Positions 1 to 8,988 of a stretch of 64,000 bases of DNA are shown one piece after another (position 1 is the stretch's first letter; each line of letters begins with the position of its first letter). The notes beneath the pieces are model-generated. The model was not told the DNA's origin. It saw only the letters and a program-made list of their open reading frames with translations, and did not search any database. This stretch comes from Simmondsia chinensis (taxonomy: Eukaryota > Streptophyta > Magnoliopsida > Caryophyllales > Simmondsiaceae), in contig JAGTTD010000009.1 of assembly GCA_018398585.1 (NCBI GenBank), positions 11,723,193 to 11,787,192 on the forward strand, written 5' to 3'. The position numbers were made by a program, and so were the translations under genes.

Positions 1-566
1 TGGTTGAGGCCTTTAGCAAAAAGGTCAAGCCAGGGTCCTTTGACATTTGGGATTATGGTAAGTTCTTGAAGAGATAAGTTCTAGATGCCAAGGCAAGAGT
101 TTTGAAGGTCATCATAGCCATTGGCAGAAAAGATTGAGTCTTTGGAATTATGGTCTTCTGATTAGTAGTATATATCTAAGGGCTATCAATGGCAAGTTCT
201 TGAAGAGATACGTTCTTTTAATTTCAAATTCCAACAGATAAGTTCTTAAGTTTTGACTTCCAAAACTCTGGTACTAGTTAAAGTATATGTCTAGAATACT
301 AGGATTAATGCAAAACTCATGAGCACCAGGAAACACAATCCAATTAACCTTAGAGAAATCTTTCGTTTCAAAATTAAGATGGAACTCCTATAAAGGACAT
401 TTTTCTCAAAAGTTTGTGAGTTACAGAGGTCATTAAACAAAAAAACACCGTACAAATATGGTCACAAAATGATACAAACACTACAGAAAAAGATGCCTTA
501 ATTTTAGCTAAGAATCTCAATATAATAAAAAGCCTGGTTGTAGCTTGAGTTAGCTAGATATCTACT
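1..566. other. unassigned AT-rich flank
   Basis: No gene or element boundary is recognised. A 17-nt stretch (AAGTTCTTGAAGAGATA) occurs directly at 60-76 and again at 194-210, which hints at a short local duplication or a decayed repeat. No ORF of note is present. Confidence 0.5.
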
Positions 567-790
567 AACTACAAAAAAAAAAATTGACCAATAGTAGCAA
601 ACTAGAAAATTTTCTATTACAATTGATATACCAATAGTAACAAAAAAAAATTTTTGTTTCAACTGCAAAATCTCACACACATGGCATGTAGGGTTAACCC
701 CTTTCGTAACAGAAAAATTAATCTATTAGTATTGTATATATCATTACCAACAGTACACTTTCTGTTTGTTGGTAATGTTATTTTAATAAA
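567..790. repeat. CACTA left terminus and subterminal repeats
   Basis: The segment starts with the degenerate terminal inverted repeat and contains several AATAGTARCAAA or TTGGTAATG-like units in both orientations. They mirror the right-end array at 4744-5144 but are more eroded. In this superfamily such repeats bind the TNP1/TNPA-type protein. Confidence 0.65.
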
Positions 791-880
791 AAAAATTTAT
801 ATCTCATGAGCTAAGAAACGAATTTTTCACTTCCCTCCAATATTACGTTTAAAAAAAATAAAAAAAAAAATTTATCAAAG

Positions 881-1006
881 AAACAACAACAACAGTCCCA
901 GTGTCACAATGGCTCCCGCAATAAGCAGAGTCTGGGGGGGTGTATACGTCGCCTTCGCCCTTCCGGGTGAAAGAGAGGCTATTTCCGAGGATCCCCAACC
1001 TAAAGC
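881..1006 (-). mobile_element. Au-type SINE, truncated, in the CACTA element
   Basis: On the minus strand the element runs from a GTTGGGGATCC-like body through a CCCAGACTCTGC box and a GGGAGCC box to a (TTG)n tail, the layout of the plant Au SINE 3' domain. It is flanked by the 12-nt duplication AATTTATCAAAG at 869-880 and 1007-1018, so the ends are well fixed. The tRNA-like head with A and B boxes is missing. The copy starts at nearly the same body position as the one at 8779-8915. Confidence 0.85.
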
Positions 1007-1200
1007 AATTTATCAAAGACACATAGATAATTGAATTATATTAATTTTAATACATAACATAAACTTAATATTGGCAAAATTTTAAAATTTATGTCAATTC
1101 ACAAAATTTTGAGTGCGAAAATGCCCACTAAACCCCTCAATTTTGAGTACAAAAAATTTCATTAATATTTATTATAATACTTAATTTTGAGTACAAAAAA

Positions 1201-1722
1201 TTCCGGTTCTCCTCTCTCATCTCTTGGCTCGCTTGCTTTCGCTATCCTGTCTCGCTCTCCCTCTTGGTCTCTACCCCTCGAAACCATTGCTCGGCCCTGC
1301 AGGCGGCGGCTCTCCACAGCTCCCTGCGGCGAAACTCCAAGGTGGCTCAAGTGACGACGACTTGACGGTGCAACGACAAGCAGGTGGTGGTGACGGCGAT
1401 GCAGAGGTCGAGGGCCATACGTCTTTCCTGCTACTTCTCCCATCTTCAACCACCGCACCTAGGTCGACGGAGGCGTCATTCTACTCTCTGGTGGAGCACG
1501 GTGATGATGGAGGTGGTGGTGCCCGATCTCGGTTCAGGTGGTGGGCTTCGATTTTGAGACATCATCAACCTCCTCCAAACCTCCAATCTCCTCCATGTTC
1601 TTTCTCTTCTCTTCATTGCCAGTGTACCTCTCCGTTTAGGGTGGTGCTGTACCGATCTCGGTCACAGGTGGCTGCGACACTCCAATGGTGGTCCAATCAA
1701 TGTTCTCCTCCTCCAGTATGAC
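1201..1722 (+). other. GC-rich island inside the CACTA element
   Basis: This block is much richer in G and C than its surroundings and has several overlapping open frames on both strands, none matching a family I know. It follows a duplicated AT-rich 20-mer-like stretch (AATTTTGAGTACAAAAAATT at about 1138 and 1183). It could be the promoter and first exon of the element's gene, or a captured host exon. The sequence alone does not decide this. Confidence 0.4.
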
Positions 1723-1964
1723 ATTGATCAAGTTTTTAAGCTCAAACTTATCTCAAATTTCAGTTTCTAGTATCCTCTCTTATTTTTCTAGTATCCTCTC
1801 TCATCTGGTGCAGGTCTGCTAAAGAGAAAGGGATTGACATTGCAAGATTAACTTTATTGCGAAGATATCAATTTTGTTTTTCCATTTCCAATGTAACATA
1901 TTTTAACTACAGTTAATTGAGTGATTATGCTAGGTTTAGACTGTTTGAAAGTGTTATCGTTAGG

Positions 1965-2003
1965 ATACCTTTCTCGGCCTTTTGGCTAAGATAAAGTACT
2001 ATC
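1965..2003 (+). pseudogene. U2 snRNA 5'-end fragment
   Basis: The sequence from ATACCTTTCTCGGCC onward matches the 5' end of plant U2 snRNA for about the first 33 nt with one mismatch (GATA for GATC). It then diverges before the branch-point recognition GUAGUA. The Sm site and 3' stem-loops are absent. No USE (CCCACATCG) or TATA box lies in the 70 nt upstream. It is therefore not a functional snRNA gene but a fragment beginning exactly at the RNA's 5' end, lying within the CACTA element. Confidence 0.8.
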
Positions 2004-2578
2004 TTTAGGTCTTCGCTTTTTCTTCTCATCCTTTCTCTTGTTTCAGGTACAAAATAAAGTTAGTTTGTAATAAAATAGGGTTAATGTAAGATTCTTGCCA
2101 ATTTGTTAAAAATTGAGTAGTTTAATAGATTACTATCAATTTGTTGAGAATTGAATAGTTCAATATATGATCATCAAATGTATTAATGTCCGGTGTAGTG
2201 TTAGTTTGATATATGCTATCATGATTAGTTTGCTCAAATTTTGCTTGATTTTGAGAAAATATGAACTAAGTGTATGGTGTTTTAAGCTATTTCTTCTTTT
2301 AAATATAGATTTCAATGAGTCTAGTGCATTACATTATAATGTTTGATGCTTCATGATGATTGGTTGTGTTTTTGTCACGTTTTTTAGCTTTTTATTTGTT
2401 TTGGTGTTTGTGTAGTGAATTTGAGTTGTTGATTCATATTAAAGTTTGAGGAGATATGTTATCAACATCTTTATATGCTTATAACAAAATTTTTGTATTT
2501 GAATGATTAGACTAGGATTGAATGTTAGCATTTTGTTCTGCTGATTGCTTTTGCATTTTATATTAGAACATAGTATTG

Positions 2579-2930
2579 TCAGGAGGTTCAACAATGTTCA
2601 AAGATTTCCATACAAGGTTACAAAAGGGATCTTAAGAAGATTGTACATGCCAGGTTTCAGCCATCCAAAGCTTGTCTTGGTGGAGAAGTGAAGGTAAATG
2701 TTCTTGCATTATTTAATGTTCAAACATGCAAAAAAAATTAATTGTTTTAGATAGTACTTCGAACTATATGCATTTCATTCTTCATTAGAAAGTCATGGAT
2801 TATGAGTGTTTTAGAGGTTGACCAACTCTTTCTTTTCACAGTCGCAACCAGTGGAAGTCAATGTAGTCTTTGTCCAAGCTTGATGTTAGATCTGCCACTG
2901 CTCTAGTATGGTTTATCTTTAGTTATTTCG
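2579..2930 (+). pseudogene. possible exons of the CACTA-borne gene, unrecognised
   Basis: Two short coding-like stretches (about 2582-2692 and 2845-2910) are bounded by plausible intron signals (CAG before, GTAAAT after; a TTTTCACAG acceptor at 2842). They are broken by stops and I do not recognise the peptide. They precede the recognisable transposase-associated exon in the same orientation, so they are tentatively parts of the same gene. Confidence 0.3.
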
Positions 2931-2994
2931 CATTCTAATTTTTTCCCATGTCACTTCTAAAAGTTATGGTCATCATTTATTAATATGATATTAG

Positions 2995-3298
2995 GCTGAG
3001 ATTGATAGAAGATTAGAAGAGCTTCCACAGGATCTTAATGAGGCAACGAGAATTGAGGAACGCAAAAAAAATCTTTGTACAAGTTGTTAGAGAAGACAAG
3101 AGTGGATACGCGAAAACATATGGGTTGGGCATTAAAGTCCCTCGATCTGGTGTGAAACGCTCTTTCCTGGCTCAATCGTAGGAGAAAAATAGGTAGTTGA
3201 AGGCTGAGCTCAAATATGTAAAACAAAGCTTAAAATCTGTATATGAGCGGGTAGATTTTCTAATGACAACTATGACGAAAAGGGGGAAACAAGATTAG
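2995..3298 (+). pseudogene. Ptta/En-Spm transposase-associated protein exon
   Basis: After a TTAG acceptor the translation includes an acidic, helical stretch, then a motif of the type REDKSGYAKTYGLG followed by a basic SGVKRSF segment, and a coiled-coil-like KAELKYVKQSLKSVYERV tail. This order is typical of the second ORF of plant CACTA elements (Ptta/En/Spm family, TNP1-like, DNA binding). A run of A near 3064-3072 shifts the frame and TAG codons interrupt the part after position 3180, so the gene is dead. It lies centrally in the element, in line with a role in binding the subterminal repeats. Confidence 0.7.
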
Positions 3299-4390
3299 TG
3301 TGCTTTTGCATTATTTTGGAATTCTAGATAATAAAAAATATAATTAGTTATGTCAAAATTGAATGTTGAAGTTTAATTGCTTTAGATTTTCTTTCCATAG
3401 TTTGGATTGCACTTTTAAGACCCTAAATCATACTAACCTTGTTTGGAACTTCGAGTTGTTCTCTTTCCCATCACCTTTGCTGTCTGTGCTGAATTGAGTT
3501 TACTCTTGTAAACATATGCTCTCAATATGACATTTGGCAATAAGGTACTATAAACATACTAGCTTCAGCTAGCTTTGGGGCCCAAACCAACCCTAAATCA
3601 TACTAGCCATATGTCACCATTAAGTGTGGATGCTATAAACATATGCACTCTCGTTTAGCTTCAGTTAGCTTTGGGGCCCAAATTTGGCTTTTGTTAGACT
3701 TATTTAGACATCAACTGGGGCTTGTTTAGCTTCTTTGAGGCTCAGTAGAGTAACATGGTATTTCTGTATAATTGACACTTGATCGAAATGTAAAGCATCT
3801 TTTAAGTCAGCTGTTACTAACTGGGGGTAAATGTTGTGACGTTTCAATATTAAGACATCAAGTGGGGCTTGTTTAGATTTAAGCTAGTATCCTTTTTGTT
3901 ACTCTTTTTTGCAATTGGTTCACACACTTGATCTATATAGCCGATTTTGTAGTCTGATTTTGCTGTCACAATTCTATTTGGTAGCTAATTGTGAGATGGT
4001 TGGTGTTACCAGGGGCTCTAAGAGAGTTCTATCTCCATTTTTTCTTCTTGCGTTTAGATTATACATGGCATGCAAAGTGTAGCTGTTGTTTTTTGAAATA
4101 TATCGCGGAAATTAGAGTTCAGTGTGTTCATAAGCTGTTGGATATATCAGTTATCACTGTTATTTGGTTCTTTGTGTTTTTGGATACTAAGCTGGGTTAA
4201 GAACTTAAACTTGGAAAGCTAAATATTTTCAGGAATTTTATTTATAAACGTTGGCCGTGTTGGTTGTTGTAACATGACTATGTTTTTACTTAAAACACTC
4301 GATTCATTTTTGACATGCGACTAACTACTCTAAAGACAAGTGATCTACACCCTTACAAAAGTTTTGGTTTGTTTATCTTTGTTTTACAAG

Positions 4391-4494
4391 AAGCTAGTTC
4401 ATCTCATGACGATGAAGTTTATTATGAGGAACAAGATGGGGATTATGGCTTAGAATACGAGGATGATGCAATGGAAGATGACATGAATGAATGA
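4391..4494 (+). pseudogene. probable acidic last exon of the CACTA gene
   Basis: After the acceptor TTTTACAAG an open stretch encodes a Ser/Asp/Glu/Tyr-rich acidic tail ending in DDMNE and a TGA stop. It lies between the transposase-associated exon and the right subterminal repeats. Its acidic nature and position fit the C terminus of an En/Spm accessory protein. The assignment rests on context only. Confidence 0.4.
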
Positions 4495-4743
4495 TTGTTA
4501 AACTATGTGGTTTTTGTTTTTTTTTGTTTTTGGATTTATGGATGATTGCAGTTGGATGTAATGCATGACAAATTTGTTGGTTGGTGTGATGATGATGTTG
4601 GGTTTTTGGTTTTGTGATTTTCATTTTAGGGGAGTGAAGTTTTTAACGACTTATGATAATTATCATGTTCAATTATTTTTTCTAATTGGTTGAAAAGTAT
4701 GAAATTTAGCTAGTTAGAAACCAAAGTAAAATGCTTCTATTAT

Positions 4744-5144
4744 GGCAATAATGACAGAACTATAATGATAGTGCTGTAATTTTGTTGTTGCTAAAACCAA
4801 TAGCAGCAAAAAGCACTTTGTTGCTGTAACCAAAAGCAACAGAAAGCACTTCGTTGCTATAACTAATAGCAACAGAAAGCGTTTTTGTTGCTATGACTAA
4901 TAGCAACAGTTGTCATGTTACTGCAAAAGGCAATAGAAACAAAACTAGCAACAAACACCAGTTTGTTGCTATTGGGGTCCAATAGCAACAACACGTATTT
5001 TTTGTTGCTATAACTTTTAGTGACAGCGGCAACAGCAACAATGTAGCAACAGACAAAATTCTATTGCTAAAAGCTATAGTAACAAAAAAATAGCCAATAG
5101 CAACAGAAATTGCTTTGTTGCTATTGGCCACTTTTTTTGAAGTG
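4744..5144. repeat. CACTA right subterminal repeat array and TIR
   Basis: About a dozen copies of a TTGTTGCTAT/ATAGCAACA unit occur in both orientations with variable spacing, ending in the terminal inverted repeat. ORFs called through this block are artefacts of the repeat. Confidence 0.8.
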
Positions 5145-5623
5145 ACATCACTTGCTCGAGAAAAAAAGTGGAAGGGCCATTATGCCCGTTGGGCTTCTAT
5201 CGCTACCTGCTCGAACTCATTAACTTTTCTACAAGTGATGCGTCACATGTCTGAGTCACTTGCGTCTTTCAGCTTGGACAATTGTTGTTCCACTTCCTAA
5301 TCTAACTCTTAGTGGCTTATAGTTCAAGTAGCTGTTGACATTTAGAGCCTCGAAGTGGTTGCAACTCTTAAAGAAAAGGTGTGGGATGCCTCGGATGCGG
5401 AGATACAAACAAGCTAAGGCCCTTGATAGTGGTCTGACAAGCGCGCTTCTGCTGTGTTCAAGTGTACCCTCAAGGGCTTCCAACTCTCTGAGGAAGTTTT
5501 GGTTGAATTTTGTACCTTCTTTGAGATCTCTCACAAGAGAAAGAATTTATTGTTTGTTAGCTATCAACGCCAATTTTGTAAGGGGATGTTGCCAAAACGT
5601 ACGTAGGCTTGTTGATTAAGGAG
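5145..5623. other. unassigned sequence between CACTA and element H
   Basis: This is the left flank of element H and is continuous with 16961 onward once H is removed. Short coding-like stretches occur on both strands, for instance a minus-strand Q/E/K-rich stretch over 5150-5290, but none is long or recognisable. The last five bases (AGGAG, 5619-5623) are the target duplication of H. Confidence 0.5.
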
Positions 5624-6194
5624 TGTAAGAAAAACATGAACAAATTAGATATCCTCTGCTACCAATTTTTTAGAAATCTAGACAAATTTGATATGCTATG
5701 ATACCAATTTGTAAATGAAGTAATATCTTCCTAATGCGGAACTTAACACCCAAGAGCTGGATTCGATTCAAGTAGTATAACACACAAGAGAAATACACAA
5801 AAGAGGTAAAAAAGAACAAATGAAGAACACAATGATTTACGTGGAAAACCCTTCTTCAATCGAGAAGGGAAAAACCAAGGACGGAGATGGAGATTGTTTA
5901 TTGATCGGGAAACAATGGAAGAATTACAAAGACACTTCCTCTGAAACGAGATCTATGAAAGAATTCCAACATCACTTCCTCTTAACTCTTAATGACGGCG
6001 CTCTCTCTTGATTGGATACCTAAAATTGAAACCCACAACACCTATTTAAACTAAGCGCGCGAAGGCATGCATGTTTGGGCTCTCGATCGATCAGCGGACT
6101 CTCTGGATCTCTATTCTTTCTGCATACTTCCCGACCGATCGGCTTGCTCACGACCCCCTACATAAATCCAAGGAATTTGAGACAAATCCTAACA
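5624..6194 (-). repeat. 3' LTR of element H
   Basis: This is the direct counterpart of 16360-16955. It contains one GATCGATC and one CCGATCGG motif, where the other LTR has four related motifs. The TATA position reads TATTTAAA here against TATTTATA in the partner, so it is degraded. TSD AGGAG abuts its left end. Confidence 0.9.
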
Positions 6195-6488
6195 AATTTC
6201 CACCTTGACCCAAATTTAAAATAAAAAAACTTCTCCACGTTCTCCACAAAACACCCCACATGGGGTTATCTCAACAAAACAAAAAACCTAACAGAGTGTG
6301 AGCAATGCTTGAACTTTCTGCTAGGTAGCACTTTAGTAAACATATCTTTGAGGTTATTATCAAAGCCAATCTTATTCTTCTTTGAATTAACCCTTGATGC
6401 AGTTATAAGAACACAAGCATTAACTTCTTCATAAGCACGTCTCTCCTGTGTTTCACTAGCAATTGAATACTGATCCACCTGTTGACTG
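6195..6488 (-). pseudogene. pol remnant of element H (linker and RNase H end)
   Basis: On the minus strand the frame has a linker peptide with VDQYSIAS, as found between integrase and reverse transcriptase in copia elements. It then jumps to DMFTKVLPSRKFKHC, the last part of a copia RNase H. The whole RT is therefore missing between them in the same open frame, which points to an internal deletion or a deleted master rather than to the later insertion of A. A polypurine-like tract and the 3' LTR follow at 6194. Confidence 0.8.
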
Positions 6489-7932
6489 GTTTCTATTAGG
6501 AATAGTGTCCTAAAATAAAAATTTATTATGGATATATTATTTTATTAATGACTGAAATGTAAGTTCCAATCGTTTCCTTGTTTAATTTGTGTAAGCGAAT
6601 ATTTATATTACATGTGATTTTCTTTTGGGAGACATCCATAAGATGGGTGTAGTCCTCATACCACAATTTACATGTTTGTTCTAAGTGGTTTATGAGACTA
6701 AGCCACAGATAGACTTGGAACAAATGGCATGGATTATTGTTTGAAAAGGCTTGTAGTCGAAGACAAGTTCGGACCACTTATATGCTAAGACTATAACGTG
6801 ACACTTTAGATGACTTGTCTTGGTTATGTGGATGGAGATCCAAAAGTGTTGGGTTGGTGTGTTTAATAAGATTGACACACTGAGTTAGACCCTGTGGGTT
6901 ACTTATTTCTAGACTACTATCAGAGATGAGTGATTCACGTTGTATGGTTTGAATGACGACTCGAAACCTGAGGATATTATGGACTTGTGCATGTAGCGCT
7001 AGTTACTTTAGTGTACAATAAGTAAGGTCTAAATGCATAACTGAATTCCTACGTACACTGGGTGGTGGCGTGAAGTGTGACAAGGATCAGATATTCAATA
7101 GGGAATCTACAGTCTCTTATGAGATACAGACGTCCCGTTAGTTGATTCGCAAATATTGGAATAGTTCGAAAACTTTGGCCAAAGTATTCCAAGTGTTTGA
7201 CATTTGGAATTTATACTATGAATATATTCAAGTATAAATGGATTATTCAATGAAGGGCGAGTCGATAACTAATGGAGAAGATGTGATAAGGATAATGGTA
7301 GTAGTAATATTTATCCTTTGTCATGGGCATCTAGTGGAGGGCTTGTTGTCATCAATACAGTCAATTAAGGAGATATCGAATAAATAATTTAAATCGAAGT
7401 GCAGTAAGATTTATTTAGTGGAATTAAGTCTCATTAATTAGTAATTAAATTATATCATGAGATAATTAATTTAACCCATTTGGAGCAAGATTTAAATTGT
7501 CCCTGAGGTCCCTACACAAGCCTCTATATTTATTGCCATCGGAAAAATATTAACGAATTCATGAGATGAATTATTTATCCATGGGATGGGTAAATTAATT
7601 TGGTCAAACATTATTCATGAGATGAATAAAAATTAAAAATTATAAAAGAAAATAATTTTGAAAATTTAAAATTCAAAAGATGAATTTTAAATGTGGGAAA
7701 CAAAGCAAAAAAAATAATAATAATAACGAAAATCGTGCACAGGGGTCACAATTCGTGTTGCCTTTTGCGCGCTGGCTCTCTCCTGGACGATCCGCGTGCC
7801 ATAAAGCGGGCCAATCACGGTCCACCACATGGCACGCTAATTCAAATACAGGCACGGCTTTTTAGGTTGTGAAACGCAGCGCTTGAGGTTTTTTTTTTAA
7901 AAGAAACGACGTGTTTTGTTTTAAACTAAGCG

Positions 7933-7985
7933 ATTCCCACATCGAAAAATTGAGTGTTTTTTGCTCCAGTAGCCTACTATAAATA
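7933..7985 (+). promoter_or_regulatory. USE-like element and TATA box, 33 nt apart
   Basis: ATTCCCACATCG (7933-7944) matches the plant snRNA upstream sequence element RTCCCACATCG. A TATAAATA box starts at 7978, leaving 33 nt between them. The other three LTR copies keep exactly the same gap. It is presumably the LTR promoter. Confidence 0.75.
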
Positions 7986-8322
7986 GAGTACCTATTACAG
8001 AGGTTTGGTATTCAATCAAACAAATTATTTTGGGTTTATGAAAATTGTTTCGGAGACCTAATTGGAGATAAAAACTTCCGTTATAATTTTTCTTTCCTCA
8101 GTTCAGTATTTTTCGGAGTCCACCCTCGAGGCAGTTTGAGGTCATTGCGTAGAAGATCATGGGATCTCGATTTTCTTGGTATTCTTTATTGTTAGAGCAA
8201 TTCCAGGTATGTTATTCTTTCCTTCTTTTTTTAGTCTTTGCTCTTCTATTTATTTAAAATATTCGTTATTATGCCTCTTTAAGTTTATGTATATTTATGA
8301 ATCTATTAGAGTAAAAGACATG

Positions 8323-8349
8323 TAGATCTAAATTAAGAATTTAGATCTA
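8323..8349. repeat. 12-bp-arm palindrome with AAG centre
   Basis: TAGATCTAAATT and its exact reverse complement flank AAG. A second perfect one with 11-bp arms and AGG centre follows at 8379-8403, and a 9-of-10 one at 8412-8434. They lie in the R-U5 side of the LTR and continue as an array into the leader. Confidence 0.9.
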
Positions 8350-8720
8350 TAGATTTAAAATATGAATTTAAATTTGTAGATTTAAAATTAGGAATTTTAA
8401 ATCAACCTTCAGTTTAGAATTATGAATTTTAAACCCATTCCGCTGGGTAAACTTTATAAAATTAAGGAGAATTTTTGAAATTCGTCCCAACAACCGGTAT
8501 CAAGGCAAAGGGTTCATATAGATAAACCTATTTGTGGGAACTCTCGCACTTGAGGTGTCACGAAGCGTGACTCTTCGACCGAGGGCTTAGGTAGAGAAAA
8601 GAGTCTCCTACTTTTAGTGCTCTAATAGGTACCCCTTGTTGTGACCACAAATGAAAAATTGTGAACCCAATGATCGGTATCAGAGTTTATTTTTCCAACA
8701 AAAGTTTCTTTTTCTCAACA

Positions 8721-8735
8721 ATTGGTATTAGAATC
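8721..8735 (+). promoter_or_regulatory. primer binding site of element A
   Basis: ATTGGTATTAGAATC directly follows the 5' LTR and resembles the TGGTATCAGAGC complement of the initiator Met tRNA 3' end, with substitutions. Confidence 0.8.
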
Positions 8736-8778
8736 AGTCTCTGATTACATTCATAATATGCATAAATTGGTATAATAA

Positions 8779-8915
8779 ACAATAATAACAACATACCAAG
8801 TGCCTCAAGGTTTCGCGCTCGCGCAGGGTCTGGGAGGGGTAAGATGTACGCAGTCTTACCACATCAAGCCATGACCCTTACGGGAGGCAGTTTCCAAGGA
8901 CCCCCAACATACATA
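8779..8915 (-). mobile_element. Au-type SINE in the leader of A
   Basis: On the minus strand it reads TTGGGGGTCCTTGG, then a CCCAGACCCTGCGC box and a tail of TTG/TTA units. It is flanked by the 10-nt duplication GGTATAATAA (8769-8778, 8916-8925). Its start coincides with the point where the 5S-headed copy at 23430 leaves its 5S part, so this is either a truncated or a headless version of the same family. Confidence 0.85.
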
Positions 8916-8988
8916 GGTATAATAAGACCGAACTAAATAGATCTGCGATTTAATAAAACATTAAGAAGGAAAGTTTGTTTGCATTAGC

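Larger units (their letters stand above)
567..5144 (+). mobile_element. CACTA (En/Spm) DNA transposon, degenerate, about 4.6 kb
   Basis: The right end reads as the complement of CACTTCAAAAAAAGTGG (5128-5144). The left end at 567 reads AACTACAAAAAAA, a one-base variant of the family's CACTACAAAAA terminus, and both continue into a TGRCCAATAG-type stretch. The 3-bp flanks ACT and ACA match at two of three bases, as expected for an eroded CACTA target duplication. Inside, 2995-3298 encodes peptides like the plant Ptta/En-Spm transposase-associated protein. The right 400 bp is a dense array of GTTGCTA/TAGCAAC subterminal repeats typical of the superfamily. A SINE sits inside the left part. No intact TNP2-type DDE transposase is visible, so the copy looks non-autonomous. 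Confidence 0.8.
6494..8720 (+). repeat. 5' LTR of element A (2.2 kb)
   Basis: It starts TATTAGGAATAGTGTCC (family start TGTTAGG, see 54262) and ends TTTCTCAACA just before the primer site. It is unusually long for copia. It contains the snRNA-type USE and TATA pair at 7933-7985 and several 3-nt-centred palindromes (7556-7572, 7611-7629, 8323-8349, 8379-8403). Related copies are at 12954-14809, 41791-43065 (minus) and 54262-55775. Confidence 0.9.

Noticed and set aside
1224..1721. 165-codon plus-strand ORF
   Set aside because: Low-complexity GC-rich frame overlapping equally open minus-strand frames, with no known motif; treated as composition, not as a gene.
4913..5131. Hydrophobic 72-codon minus-strand ORF like a small membrane protein
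   Set aside because: Produced by translation of the GTTGCTA subterminal repeats of the CACTA element.
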